64,000 bases of DNA from Dipteris shenzhenensis (GCA_047967505.1 CM106538.1), one strand, 5' to 3'. Shown: positions 23,401 to 34,438, counted from the first letter of the stretch. Program-made: numbers and translations. The notes: generated by a model from the sequence alone, not told the origin.

Positions 23401-25040
23401 AACGTAGTTGAAACGAACTTGCGTGCAAAGTGGATCCCCCATCTGATAAGTACTTATTTGAATATCACACCTATGGCCGTATTTTTATATGGTTGTGCAT
23501 GACACTAAGGCAGAAACGGTGTGTTATGCTCGATCGACAATACAAAGCATATCCGATGAACACAATACTTTGCACACACCTTCAACTAGGTGTAATTGAC
23601 TTACATGCAAAGTGGCACGCCCATCGCATAAGTGCTTGATCAGATAACACACCTAGCAGCGTGTTTTTTTACGGATGTGCATGGCACTAAGGCAAAAATG
23701 GTATTTAATGCTCAATCAACCATGCAAATCATATCGGATGGCCACGATAATTTGCACACATCTTCAACTAGGTGTAATTGACTCACATGCAAAGTGGCAT
23801 TCCCATTGCATAAGTTCTTGATCGGATAACACACCTAGCAGCGTGTTTTTTTACGAATGTGCATGGCACTAAGGCAAAAATGGTATTTAATGCTCGATCG
23901 ACCATGCAAAGCATATCCGATGGGCATAATACTTTTCTTATACCTCAACCTAGGTGGTATTAAAATGTTGTCAAAGAGGTACACCCATCCGATAAGTACT
24001 TGGTCAGATAACATACCTAAGGGCGTGTTTTTTTGCGGATGTGCATACCACTAGGGAAAAACGGTGTATAATGCGTGATCGACCATGCAAATCATATCTG
24101 ATGGTGACAATACTTTGCACACACCTCAACCTAGTTGAAACAGACTTGCGTGCAAACTGGAGCCCCCATCCGATAAGTACTAGTCTGAATAACACATCTA
24201 GGACTGCGTTTTTTGACGAATGTGCATGGCACTAAGGCAAAAATGGTATTTAATGCTCGATCGACCATGCAAAGGATATCCAATGGGCACAAAACTTTTT
24301 TTACGCCTCAACCTAGGTGGTATTGAAATGTTCTCAATGAGGCACACCCATCCGATAAGTACTTGGTCAGATAACACACCTAATGGCGTGTTTTTGTGCG
24401 AATGTGCATATCATTAGGGAAAAAATGGTGTATAATGCGTGATCGACCATGCAAATCATATCCAATGGTGACAATACTTTGCACGCACCTCAATGTAGTT
24501 AAAACGGACTTGCGTGCAAAGTGGAGCCCCCATCTGATAAGTACTTATTTGAATAACACACCTATGGCCGTGTTTTTATATGGTTGTGCATGACAGTAAG
24601 GCAGAAATAGTGTGTTATGCTTGATCGACAATGCAAAGCATATTGGATGGGCACAATACTTTGCACACACCTTCAACTAGGTGGAATTGACTTACATGCA
24701 AAGTGGCATTCCCATCGCATAAGTACTTGATCGGATAACACACCTAGCAGCGTGTTTTTTTTATGGATGTGCATGATAGGAGCAAAAATAGTATTTAATG
24801 CTCGATGGACCATGCAAAGCATATCCGATGGGCACAACACTTTTTGTACACCTCAACTAGGTGGAATTGACTTACATGCAAAGTGGCACCCGCATCCCAT
24901 TAGTGTTTGATTGGATAACGTACCTAGTAGGCTCATGTTTTTTTACGGATGTGCATGACACTAGAGCAAAAATAGTATTTAATGCTTGATTGACCATGCA
25001 AAGGATAACTTGGCATGTCCATCTGATGAGTACTTGATCG
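20460..25040. repeat. satellite array, about 25 monomers of 182 bp
   Basis: Anchoring on the ATAAGT(A/G)CTT motif gives positions 20541, 20722, 20904, 21086, 21268, 21450 and 21632, a period of 181-182 bp that continues to about 25,030. Each monomer also has GATCGACCATGCAAA, ATATCCGATGG, ACTTTGCACACACC and AACACACCTA..GCGTGTTTTTT. Monomer types recur in order: the block with CATACCTAGAAACGTGTTTT occurs near 20930, 22380 and 23103, i.e. spacings of 8 and 4 monomers, indicating higher-order repeats. Small ORFs of about 65 codons recurring every 182 bp are by-products. Confidence 0.92.
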
Positions 25041-25143
25041 GATAACTTCTCCCACTAATAAATTAAGTACTAATTAAAAATTATAATAAATAAGTAGATT
25101 ATTAAAAAGAGACTAATATTTATGTAATTGTTGCCACTGCAGC

Positions 25144-28100
25144 TTGCTTGCGAAGGACTCTCACAAAGGAGATGGCTATAGATTTTGTTCCAGGGATGGA
25201 TGTGATAGCGCACATGTTGAGCTAAAGTATAAATGTGGAGATATGGAAACACTTGGAGATGTTATGCCCTACAATACATCCAACAAATCATTTATAGCAT
25301 GGGACAAAGATGAGACTTATGCAACAGACATTATCAAGAATACAAAGTGCACCACCTTGGATTTTACTATAGGGGACATTTTACAAATGAGATCATTTGC
25401 AAATAAGATTGTAGCAGAAGGTGAAGTTTTGGGATTTGAACAAGTGGAGCAATGGTCATTTGCGCAGATGAGGATTCTAAAAGTCACTGATGATGGTATG
25501 GTTGATAACATAACATCCTTATGTGATCCCTACTATGAGGTAGGCAAGAATATGAGATGGAGCATGCAATTTTTAAACATGAGAAAGAGGCACGTGGTTT
25601 TCAATGATAAAGACAACGCATACTACAATATCAAAGGACCTAAAAAGCGTGCCCATGTGCCAGGCTCTATCACTTCAAATGTGGATGATTTCAATATACT
25701 CAATTATAGAAGTGACATCTTATCTGGAGTGGATGAGTTCATTGGTTCCAAGAAACAAAATGATTTTAGAAGCGAAGCCTTATCTGGGGTGGATGAATTC
25801 TTGCACAGTGAGAAGGGCAAAGGTTTCAATAGCGATGTCTTGTCAAGTGTGGATGAGTTCATGCATATTAACAAACCTGGTGTCAATCAAGGTTGTGGAT
25901 TTGTGAAAGCCATGCAAGATGTCCCAATGAGTGATGTTCTCTCAGGAGTGGAAGAGTTTCAAGGTTCTCAATACTCTCGTAGAATATTGAATTCATTGAA
26001 TGGTCCTAAGAGTATGTTAAAAATGAGGATGAGATCAACAGAGGATTATTCAGTATTTAACTTTGATTGTGATATGAACAAGGATGCAACGACCAATCAT
26101 GGATGCTTGGTTACAAACAAATGTGAGGAGAAGAAGTGCATAAATACAGATAACAATGTGTACGAGGAACGAAAACGGTCATACATATGCATGAAGAGAA
26201 AGAGAATCCAGGCAGATCCACAAAAGCAACCAAAGAGGAAGAGAGTAATGAAGGAGGAGAACATGTTAAATGCATTGGGATATCTATGTTGCAAGCGAAG
26301 ATGTATGCGCTTCATTGATCTTGCAGACATCAGGGAATGTAGAGGACACGTGTGGCAAAGAAGGGGAAGCGAAAGAAATGAATACCTTCTCACAAGTCTC
26401 TCTTGCTTTCTTCAGAATGGCAATAAAAGGCTAAGTTCAAGACAAAAGGTAAAGCCTCTCGTAAATGGAAAAAGGATTTGCAATAAGGCATATCGCAATA
26501 TTACTGGATTATCCCATGGTACATATTGGGATTTAGTCACCAAGGCAAAGGGCGGCAACAAATTTAGCATTCACGGTAATAGAGGAAGGTCCAAATCAAG
26601 AATCTCAACTGTCAGGGCAGCAGCAATTTTACAAGACTTCATACATGAAAATGCTTTGCCTCAACCCCATATATCTACCAAACTCCCTAACGGTGACGCG
26701 ATCACTGAAATGCACCTTCCAATGGGCTTGACAAAGCTCGAAGTATTTGACTCTATTGCAGAAAAGCAAAGGCAAAGAGGGGATGCTGTAGCTTCTTCTC
26801 ATACTTTGTATACTCTTTGGAAGAAGAACTTTGGATATGTTAAAATCCCAAGGAGGCAAAAAATGTCAAAGTGCAATGTCTGTGATGATTTAAAGCGAGC
26901 GATTGAGAGTGCAACATGTCCAAATCAAAGGGAATTATACAAAAAAAACCGAAAATCTCATCATGACCTTATTCGACATTCCAGACAAAAATATGCATTT
27001 CGGAAGGAGCAAGCTATTTCGCATCCTGATGACTACATGTGTCTTATTGTAGATGGCATGGATCAGAATACAACAACATTGCCTCGTTTTGTTGCCACTC
27101 CACCTAAATTACAAGGAAAGCACTTTCTAAAGACACATCTATGTGGAGTGTTAGTGCATGGAATTAAGTTCTTTGCAGATATATGGATTGATTCCTTGCA
27201 TCTACATGATAGCAATCAAGTTGTAACATCTATTATGAAGGCAATTCGCAATGTACATGCAGAAAAAGGTCGCCTGCCACCGACTTTGAGAATACAAGCT
27301 GATAATTGCTGGCGAGAAAATAAGAATGTACTTATGTTTGCCTTCTGCTCCATGCTAGTTGCTCATCGAATCTTCAATGAGGTCGAATGTGGATTTTTGT
27401 ATGTTGGGCATACACATGAGGATATCGATCAGGTTTTTAGCACAGTCTCAAGGGAGCTTAAATGCAAGGATATGGAGACAATAGATGACTTGGTAAGAAG
27501 ATGTGGCAGGCAAGTTGGTGGTCGTAAGGAAAGTACAGTATGTGAGAGGCTCGAAAGAATGTATGATTGGAAGAGCTTCATTCTACCTTTCATACAAACG
27601 GGTGGTGATGCATTGACAGGTCATACCAATCCACACTACTTTCGTTTTTTTTTAAAAGATGAAAAACCCGTAATGCAATGGCAACAGTATTCTCATGATA
27701 CAAAATGGGAACCTGAAGAACCTTACAGTCTCTTAACTTCAATTCCCAGCAAGGAAAGGTATCCAACATGGGCTCCTATACAAGAATTTAATGAGAGGTC
27801 TAATTGTGAAATAGATGGATTAAAAGCATTTATTACATACAAAGAGGAAATGCTCCAGAGATATCCTGATTCGAAGCCTGCTTGGAGAGAACACACTACC
27901 ACTGTAATTAACAAGACACGAAATTTAATAAAGGACCTTGAGAGAATGCGAGGCTCAAAGGATGTCAAGGAAGAATGCAATATGTTTTGGCCAAATGTTC
28001 ATAACGATTTGCGCCCAGCTCCAGTCTTTGAAAATGATTTTGTATCATTACTCCCACGTCCATATTGTGGACCGAAGAAGAGAGAGTTTATGCCACAAGT

Positions 28101-28521
28101 AGATATAGAGGTTGATTGTTTTGTTGTGGTTCGGCCATCGGATGATGAATATGAGAATGTGAAGTTTTGGGTTGCAAAAGTAGTTGATGTGCAAAGAGAT
28201 GACCAAGGGAGAGCTACAACATTTACAGCGGTATGGTATGAGCCAAAGGGCAGGAAGGAGAATATGGATAACAACACATTATATACTAATTGTATAATAA
28301 AGGAGTGGGTCCCAAATGATGAAGCAGTCTCTCAAGTTTCGACAGAGACAATCATAGTGTCTTGGCATTCAAGGGCAAAGAAATCAAAGAAGCACATGGG
28401 ATATGAGGTAGAAGGAAAAATAAAAATACCACAGCAAACTATTTTGCATATACACGAATTTTTAAGGATGCTCGCCATGGAGGAAGTAGAAGGAGATAGC
28501 GCAAATGAAGAATGTCCATGA
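25144..28521 (+). CDS. gene B: putative DDE transposase (DUF7869-like) with TNP1-like N-terminus
   Basis: Open for 1,125 codons from a point just after an acceptor (TTGCCACTGCAG, ends 25,142); there is no ATG at the start, so an upstream exon is needed. Residues about 1-140 hold two TNP1/EnSpm-like modules (METLGDV then IAWDKDE; EGEVLGFEQVE). Residues 190-280 carry four copies of an acidic motif (LSGVDEF type). Residues 345-380 are a basic NLS-like stretch (RKRIQADPQKQPKRKRVMK), and CCKRRC follows. The core has KCNVCDDLK, LIVDGMDQNTTTLPRF (Asp637), RIQADNCWRENKN (Asp720) and VGHTHEDIDQVFS (Glu759). The D-82-D-38-E spacing suits an RNase H-fold DDE enzyme, and these three motifs resemble DUF7869. 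Most likely the transposase (inference). B' is its paralogue. Confidence 0.85.
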   Translation: MLAKDSHKGDGYRFCSRDGCDSAHVELKYKCGDMETLGDVMPYNTSNKSFIAWDKDETYATDIIKNTKCTTLDFTIGDILQMRSFANKIVAEGEVLGFEQVEQWSFAQMRILKVTDDGMVDNITSLCDPYYEVGKNMRWSMQFLNMRKRHVVFNDKDNAYYNIKGPKKRAHVPGSITSNVDDFNILNYRSDILSGVDEFIGSKKQNDFRSEALSGVDEFLHSEKGKGFNSDVLSSVDEFMHINKPGVNQGCGFVKAMQDVPMSDVLSGVEEFQGSQYSRRILNSLNGPKSMLKMRMRSTEDYSVFNFDCDMNKDATTNHGCLVTNKCEEKKCINTDNNVYEERKRSYICMKRKRIQADPQKQPKRKRVMKEENMLNALGYLCCKRRCMRFIDLADIRECRGHVWQRRGSERNEYLLTSLSCFLQNGNKRLSSRQKVKPLVNGKRICNKAYRNITGLSHGTYWDLVTKAKGGNKFSIHGNRGRSKSRISTVRAAAILQDFIHENALPQPHISTKLPNGDAITEMHLPMGLTKLEVFDSIAEKQRQRGDAVASSHTLYTLWKKNFGYVKIPRRQKMSKCNVCDDLKRAIESATCPNQRELYKKNRKSHHDLIRHSRQKYAFRKEQAISHPDDYMCLIVDGMDQNTTTLPRFVATPPKLQGKHFLKTHLCGVLVHGIKFFADIWIDSLHLHDSNQVVTSIMKAIRNVHAEKGRLPPTLRIQADNCWRENKNVLMFAFCSMLVAHRIFNEVECGFLYVGHTHEDIDQVFSTVSRELKCKDMETIDDLVRRCGRQVGGRKESTVCERLERMYDWKSFILPFIQTGGDALTGHTNPHYFRFFLKDEKPVMQWQQYSHDTKWEPEEPYSLLTSIPSKERYPTWAPIQEFNERSNCEIDGLKAFITYKEEMLQRYPDSKPAWREHTTTVINKTRNLIKDLERMRGSKDVKEECNMFWPNVHNDLRPAPVFENDFVSLLPRPYCGPKKREFMPQVDIEVDCFVVVRPSDDEYENVKFWVAKVVDVQRDDQGRATTFTAVWYEPKGRKENMDNNTLYTNCIIKEWVPNDEAVSQVSTETIIVSWHSRAKKSKKHMGYEVEGKIKIPQQTILHIHEFLRMLAMEEVEGDSANEECP

Positions 28522-29349
28522 TTAAAGCTTTGTATTGAAGTCCATTGATTCAGAAGGATTTTATTTGGGTACTAGGCAAGGAGCCAATCCAAGACAATTA
28601 TAATCAGAGTCATCACCTCGTATGTCAAATGAGAGTCAAAATATGCACTGGATGACACCCAAGGGTCAAGGCTTGCCAAGACAATAGGGAGTTAATGCAG
28701 ATGGCACCTGGCAAGGGACTATCACATTGAGCAATAAGACAATGGGGAGTCAATGCACCCAAGGGGCAAGGCTTGGCAAGATAACTTGTGGGAGTTAATG
28801 CAGATGGCACCTGTATTTTGCAGATGGCACCTGTATTTTGCACTGGATGTCACCCAAGGGTCAAGGCTTGGCAAGACAACAGGGAGTTAATGCAGATGGC
28901 ACCTAGCAAGGGACTATCGCATTGAGCAATAAGACAATAGGGAGTCAATGCACCCAAGGGGCAAGGCTTGGCAAGACAAGCCTAGGTCAAATTATGCAGA
29001 TGGCAACTGGCAAGGGACTGTCGTGACATTGAGCAATAAGACAATGGGGTGTCAAATTATGCAGATGGCACGAATTGAGGCTCTTTAAGAGCAACAATTT
29101 AAATTGTAAACATATGTTCAATCTATATCATTTTGGATATAAAGACTGTAGCTAAGAGCAACGTCTCTCAATGTAATCATATACATAAAGCTACAATTGC
29201 TATTATCCCTCTTTGGTCTTATGGCATCATGTCTTCTTTCTATTTATTAAAAGTTTTGTTAAATTTTGTGCATATTGCCGAGTGACAATGTTATTTTCAT
29301 GAAATATTTAAGTCTCCTTTCATGGATTTATAAATTTATCATGTCAATG
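28522..29349. repeat. gene B 3' flank with roughly 195-bp direct repeats
   Basis: CACCCAAGGGTCAAGGCTTG and GGGAGTTAATGCAGATGGCA recur at about 28,655, 28,850 and, in part, 28,950-29,070; the main period is about 195 bp with shorter partial units. From 29,080 the sequence is AT-rich with no gene seen. Probably 3' UTR and subterminal DNA. Confidence 0.7.
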
Positions 29350-29709
29350 AAAAACGTCAAGGAAAAATATTTAAAATAATTAAATTAACAAATAACTTAG
29401 ATATAGCTAGAATTTCTAATATAGGATTATTTCAAATTCTTGCATGTTGGTGTAAAAGTATAGATTGAAAAAACAATATTTGTATGTGAATATGGTAGAG
29501 CCACAAAGTGAACTTTTGATTTGGGAAGGAAAAACGTCAAGGAAAAATATTAAAAATAATTAAATTAACAAATAACTTAGATATAGCTAGAATTTCTAAT
29601 ATAGGATTATTTCAAATTCTTGCATGTTGGTGCAAAAGTATAGATTGAAAAAACAATATTTTTATGTGAATATGACAGTGCCACAAAGTGAACTTTTGAT
29701 TTGGGAAGA
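29350..29709. repeat. exact 180-bp tandem duplication
   Basis: 29,350-29,529 and 29,530-29,709 are nearly identical at an offset of exactly 180 bp; both start AAAACGTCAAGGAAAAATAT and end CTTTTGATTTGGGAAG. Two shorter echoes of the last 40 bp follow to 29,780. This is the B-side subterminal region. Confidence 0.9.
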
Positions 29710-29811
29710 AACTTTTTAGAAAGTAAAATTTTGATTTGGAAAGGATATTTTCATAAAGTAAAGTTTTCATTTGGGAAGGATTTTTGGGCTTCGTCCAAAA
29801 ACAACACAAAA

Positions 29812-29841
29812 AGTCCAAAATTAATGAAATAGGTGTTTTAA
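29812..29841 (-). repeat. right terminal inverted repeat of copy 1
   Basis: Identical over 30 bp to the reverse complement of 4,999-5,028. It is preceded inward by GTCCAAAAACAACACAAAA, a second GTCCAAA motif. Directly outside is AAACTTTCTCTTTCATAAAG, which is copia B integrase on the minus strand. Confidence 0.85.
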
Positions 29842-30151
29842 ACTTTCTCTTTCATAAAGTAGACCCACATCTTCCTTGACTAATCATCAATAAAGATGAC
29901 ATAGTAATTACAGCCTCCAAGAGATGGTGTCATGGAAGACCACACATTAGTATGTATATCCTCCAAGGTCTCTTACTTCTCTTTTCATTGCGTGGAAACT
30001 GACACCTAGCCTGATTTCCAAATTGACAGGCCTCACACACTCTATGCATAGTGCTCACTTTGAACTTAGGCAATCCTGTCACAATATTTTATGCTTGCAT
30101 AGATTACAGGTTTTGTAAATTCATGTGCCCAATGTGTTTGTGCCATATTTC
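29842..30151 (-). pseudogene. copia B, GAG-pre-integrase and N-terminal integrase (continuation)
   Basis: Minus-strand reading: [65 protein letters not shown]. It matches copia C (51,820-52,125) residue for residue in most positions and continues into 2,395-4,998. Stops are present (LQNL*, FIDD*). The right edge at 30,151 is cut by the copia D LTR. Confidence 0.88.
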
Positions 30152-30332
30152 TGAGAGATCTCAACAATGGAAGCAGAATGGAAGAGAGTGAGAGAGAGGG
30201 AGAACTAGAAGAGAGAGACACACTCATTTTGGTGGGTGCAGAACACCCTAATCTTCTATGTCATCCATATATATATGTGTTTGAGTATTGTACATAAATG
30301 GGGTTAAGGTACAGTGGCCTTTAACCCCCACA
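30152..30332 (-). repeat. 3' LTR of copia D
   Basis: Read on the minus strand, it starts TGTGGGGGTTAAAGG right after the polypurine tract AAGTGGGAGGT, and ends TGAGATCTCTCA at 30,152. Length is 181 bp. The preceding bases ATTTC (30,147-30,151) would be one side of the target duplication. No second LTR was found to the right. Confidence 0.7.
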
Positions 30333-33300
30333 ACCTCCCACTTAAAGGCCAATGTGCCTTTAAGGGAGAACAACCAATGGACATACTATCCAATGCCCAT
30401 CAATACATGACAATACTCAAACTGTTGACTAGGTAAACTCTTCGCCAGCATATCTACAGGGTTATCATCTGTATGAACCTTGACAAGCTCTATGCACTTG
30501 TCGTCAAGTACCTCCCTAATGAAATAGTACTTGATCTAAATGTGTTTGGTCTTTGCATGAAAGACCGGATTCCATGCTAGCTAAATAGCACTCATGGAAT
30601 CACAATGCAATGTTGGTACACTTGTATGGATCCCCAAATCTCCCACTAGCCGATCAAGCCATATAGCTTCCTTGCAACCATCTGTGGCTGCAGCATACTC
30701 AGCCTTTGTGGTAGAAAAAACCACACATTTCTGTGTGCAAGACATCCATGACACTGCACCACCTGCAAAGGCGAACACATAACCAGAAGTGGATCTCCTG
30801 CTATCCACATCCCCTGCATAGTCTGAATTTGTGTACCCAAGTAACAACATCTCTCCTCTGCCAAAGCAGATATACATCTCCTTGGTACCCTTCAAGTACC
30901 TCATGATGCACTTAATTGCCTCCCAATGCCTCTTTCCTGGATTAGGCATGTATAGCTAACACCTCCCACAGCAAATGTTTGGTCTAGTAGCTATCATAGC
31001 ATACATAAGACTCCCAACCATTGATGCCTAAGGAACCTTGGCCATCATGGCCCTCTCTTCATCTAATTTCGGACTATCTTCTTGACTCAGTTTCACATAT
31101 GGAGGCAATGGAGTACTTACTTCCTTCCCCCCCTCCATAATGAAATGCTGCAACACTTTTGTAACATACTCCTGCTGTGAAAGCCAAAGGAGTTTTCTAC
31201 TCCGGTCACGTGTAATGCGCATACCAAGAATATGACCTAGAGGTCCCAAATCCTTCATGTCAAAGGCCTCATGCAACTTGGTCTTTAATGCATAGAGCTC
31301 ATAGGTGTTCTTGCTAGCCAATAGCATATCATCCACATAAAGTGCCAGGAGTATCAGGCTATTATCCTTAGCCCTTTTAGTCTAGAGGTAGTGATCAATC
31401 TCACTTCTTCATAAACCCTGGGACCTAATGAAAGCATCAAACTTCTTATACCATTCTCTAGGCACTTGCTTAAGGGCATAGAGACTCTTTTTTAGCTTGC
31501 AAACCAAATTATCTTTGCCCTTTTCTTCAAAGCCTTCCGGCTGTACCATGTAAATTTCCGCATGCAAATCCCCATGCAAGAAAGTTATCTTGACATCCAT
31601 CTGCATAAGCTCCATATCCTCTGCTACCACAAGTCCAAGTACACATATAAGTGTGGCATCTTCACAACCGGAGAGAAGATCTCATCAAAGTCCACACCCT
31701 TCATTGCTTGAACCCTATAGCAACCAAACAAGCCTTGTACGTAGTTACATCATCACCTGTTACCTTCATCTTGTAGACCCATTTACATGGCAAAGCTTTC
31801 TTTCCATCTAGAAAAGAAACCAAGTCCCAAGTAATATTTTTCATGAGTGAATTCATATCTGATTGTATAGCACACTCCCACTTGTGCTGATCCTTGCACA
31901 TCATAGCCTCCCTATAGCAAGAAGGCTCCTCGTATCAGTAAGCATCACACATTCTACCCCTAGAACAAATCTCTCAGGCGGTCTAGACACTCTAGCTGAT
32001 ATTCTCAAGGGAATTTCAGCTTGTTGTCTCGCCTGAATATCAGCCACATTTGGCTAATCATTTCCACAAATAAATGATCTATCATCTACCCTCGATTGTG
32101 TACCTATGGGAGTACATGAGGGTGCCATTTCTTGCACATTCGATGCATGGACATCTTGTTGTCTATCAACATATGCGGGTGGATTCACATCTTGGAAAGT
32201 AATTCTCCTCATTTCCATGTCCCTCATGGGTGTCTTATGCATCTTCTTCTCATTGAAGACCACATCATGGCTTCATATGATCTTCTTTGCTTTTGGATCC
32301 CAGAGACGATAGCCCATCTCTCCACTTTCACAATAGCCCAAAAAGATGCATTTCCTAGACTTAGGATCTAACTTCTTCCAAAGCTCTTTTGGCACATGTG
32401 CATATGCCTCACACCCAAATATACGCAAATGAGAGTAAGAAGGCTTCTTGTCACTCCATGTCTCTTCAAGAATACCACCATCCAAACTCTTACTAAGTGA
32501 TCTATTGATCACATGTATTGCAGTCTTCATTGCCTCAACCCAAAAACCACTTGCATTTGAAAGCATACATTGCAACCTTTCCTGAATGGTGCAGTTCATT
32601 TGTTTTGCAACTGTATTTTGTTCTGGAGTACGAGGGGACGTGAGCTCCCTCTTAATCCCACATGTACCACAAAAATGCTAAAAGGCATGAGAGATATACT
32701 CTCCACCATTGTCAGTCCATAGGCATTTAAGCATTCTACCTAACTGATTTTCAACCAAAACCAGTCAATTCTGAAATACCTGGAACACATCACTCTTCTG
32801 AGCTATAGCATAAGCCCATAGTTTCCTAGTTGCATCATCAATGAATGTCACATAGTATTCAACACTGCCTAATGATCGTGTAGGCATGGGACCACTTACG
32901 TCTGAATGCACCAAATCACGCCTTTCAAGATATTTCTTTCCCCTTCTTTTATGGGCTCATTTAGTCTATTTCCCATAAAGACAGTACTCACAAAATTCAA
33001 AATAAAAAAAGCTCAAATGTGGTACATAACCTAAATGGCATAAGAGTTTCATTCCACCCTGGCTCATGTGCCCTAACCTGTAATGCCACAAAGAAGTACT
33101 TGGCTACTCGATTATTGCAACAACTTGATCAGAGACCCCTGATACATGTAAGGGACACAATGTCCCATAGTTGGCACCCCTTGCCAAAACCATAGAGCCC
33201 TTCTGAATTTTCCAACTCTGAAAGCCAAAAGTGGTCTGAAAACCAACGTCATCTAGCTGACCCACTTAAATGAGACTCTTGGTCAGCTTAGGCACATGTC

Positions 33301-34438
33301 TCACATTTTTCAAAACAAATGCAGACCCATTTTCAAAAGAAAACTTTATGTCACCTGTTCCCACTATGTCACGTGCGTAGTTATTTCCAGGATGCACACA
33401 ACCTGTCTTTCCATTGTCATAAGTGGAGAACCATTCCCTATAGGGAGTAACATGGAATGAAGCACCAGAATCCAAAATCCAATCCTGGGAATATGCATCA
33501 TCTGAAGTGGTAAGCAAGTCTGCAAAGCAGCAAGAAGACTAGCCATGAAGAGAATGTCATTGTCACCATTATCAGTGATTGCATTAATCTCATTCATCTT
33601 CATTTTTCCTTTGTCCTCCCTTGAACTCTCTTCCTTCTTATTTGCACCCCAATTTTCATTCTTTTTCTTATCCTTTTGCTCTCTTTTTAGCTTGTAGCAA
33701 TCCTTTTTCATGTGGCCTTTCTTGCCACAGTGGTAACACTCAATGTTACATGCCTGGATTTTTTATGAGACTTTCCTCTTTCTTGGGACTCCCCCTGAAT
33801 TGTGATCATCCCCTTTGCACATTTAAGGTTTCTTCAAGCTTTTTGCCATCCATTGACTTCCATCTAATCTCCTCGAGCATCAAGCTACCCACAACATCAT
33901 CAAACTTCAGTACTCCACTAGGTGTAAAGTTACTGACAAGTGTATGGAAGGTATCCCATAAGGATGGCAATGAGCACAAGAGGAATATTGCCTTAGTCTC
34001 CGCATCAAAATTCATCTTCTAAGCTTGAAGTTGGCTGAAAATAATATTGAAATCATTCAAGTGAGAAGCAATGGAGACCTCTTCCTTCATTTGCAGCTCA
34101 AACAACCTCTTCATGATGTAAACTTTATTAGAGGCAGTTTCCTTCTCATAAGTGGCACATAATTTCTTCCACAGATCTTCATTAATTTGCTCATTTAATA
34201 ATGTGAAATAAACTAAGTCTACAAGATAAAGTCTAATAGTAGAATTTGCTAATGCATCCAACTCATTCCAATCGTCCTTAGACATATCTGGAGGCTCAGC
34301 TCCAATCCTTGCCAAGGGTTTAATCTGCTTCTTTTGAATAAGCACATCCCTTATCTGTTCTTTCCACAAAGAAAAGTTTGTCCCATTAAACTTTTTAATG
34401 GTTAAAAACTCCTTTTCAGACATGGAAGAGGATGCCAT
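30333..34438 (-). pseudogene. copia D gag-pol, decayed
   Basis: Order on the minus strand from 34,438: gag (FNGTNFSLWKEQI start; 34,438-33,806), CCHC zinc knuckle near 33,700-33,745 (GKKGHMKKDCYK), protease (WILDSGASFHVTP at about 33,450), integrase (down to 32,270, with LDPKSRKCIFLGY), RT (MQMDVKITFLHGDLH at about 31,590; DMKDLGPLGHILGM at about 31,240) and RNase H (STSGYVFAF, TKAEYAAATDG at 30,680-30,800). Numerous stops and frame changes. It is nested in copia B on the left. The 5' LTR and primer site are missing on the right, where sequence identity stops shortly after the gag start. Confidence 0.88.

Larger units (their letters stand above)
5001..29840. mobile_element. copy 1 of an undescribed two-gene TIR element, about 24.8 kb
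   Basis: The boundaries are set by the 30-bp inverted repeats and by the host copia B integrase. The right flank, read on the minus strand, gives the integrase up to SRKMWVYFMKEK; the left flank resumes VFDHFKSCKAMVEK. In copia C the same region reads [12 protein letters not shown], so only about two residues are lost at the junction. Inside are divergent genes A (minus) and B (plus), a small minus-strand ORF near the left end, and a 10-kb spacer of microsatellite, palindrome array and satellite. Genes A and B are open, so this copy looks recent and may be autonomous. The family assignment is unknown: B resembles EnSpm/DUF7869-type proteins, but the ends do not start CACTA. Confidence 0.85.

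Noticed and set aside
20460-24600. Recurrent ORFs of about 65 codons (e.g. 21,679-21,876; 24,220-24,417)
   Set aside because: They repeat every 182 bp with the satellite monomer; period is not a multiple of three and no start context is conserved.
29612-29818. 68-codon ORF near the right end of copy 1
   Set aside because: Lies in the duplicated subterminal repeats; no sign of coding constraint.
5001-29840. Polinton/Maverick element, suggested by the Ulp1-like protease
   Set aside because: No DNA polymerase B, packaging ATPase, capsid or retroviral-type integrase genes are seen.
5001-29840. Ordinary CACTA element
   Set aside because: Ends do not begin CACTA and no tnp2 transposase is inside; only the TNP1-like N-terminus of gene B is reminiscent. 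A distant relationship remains possible.
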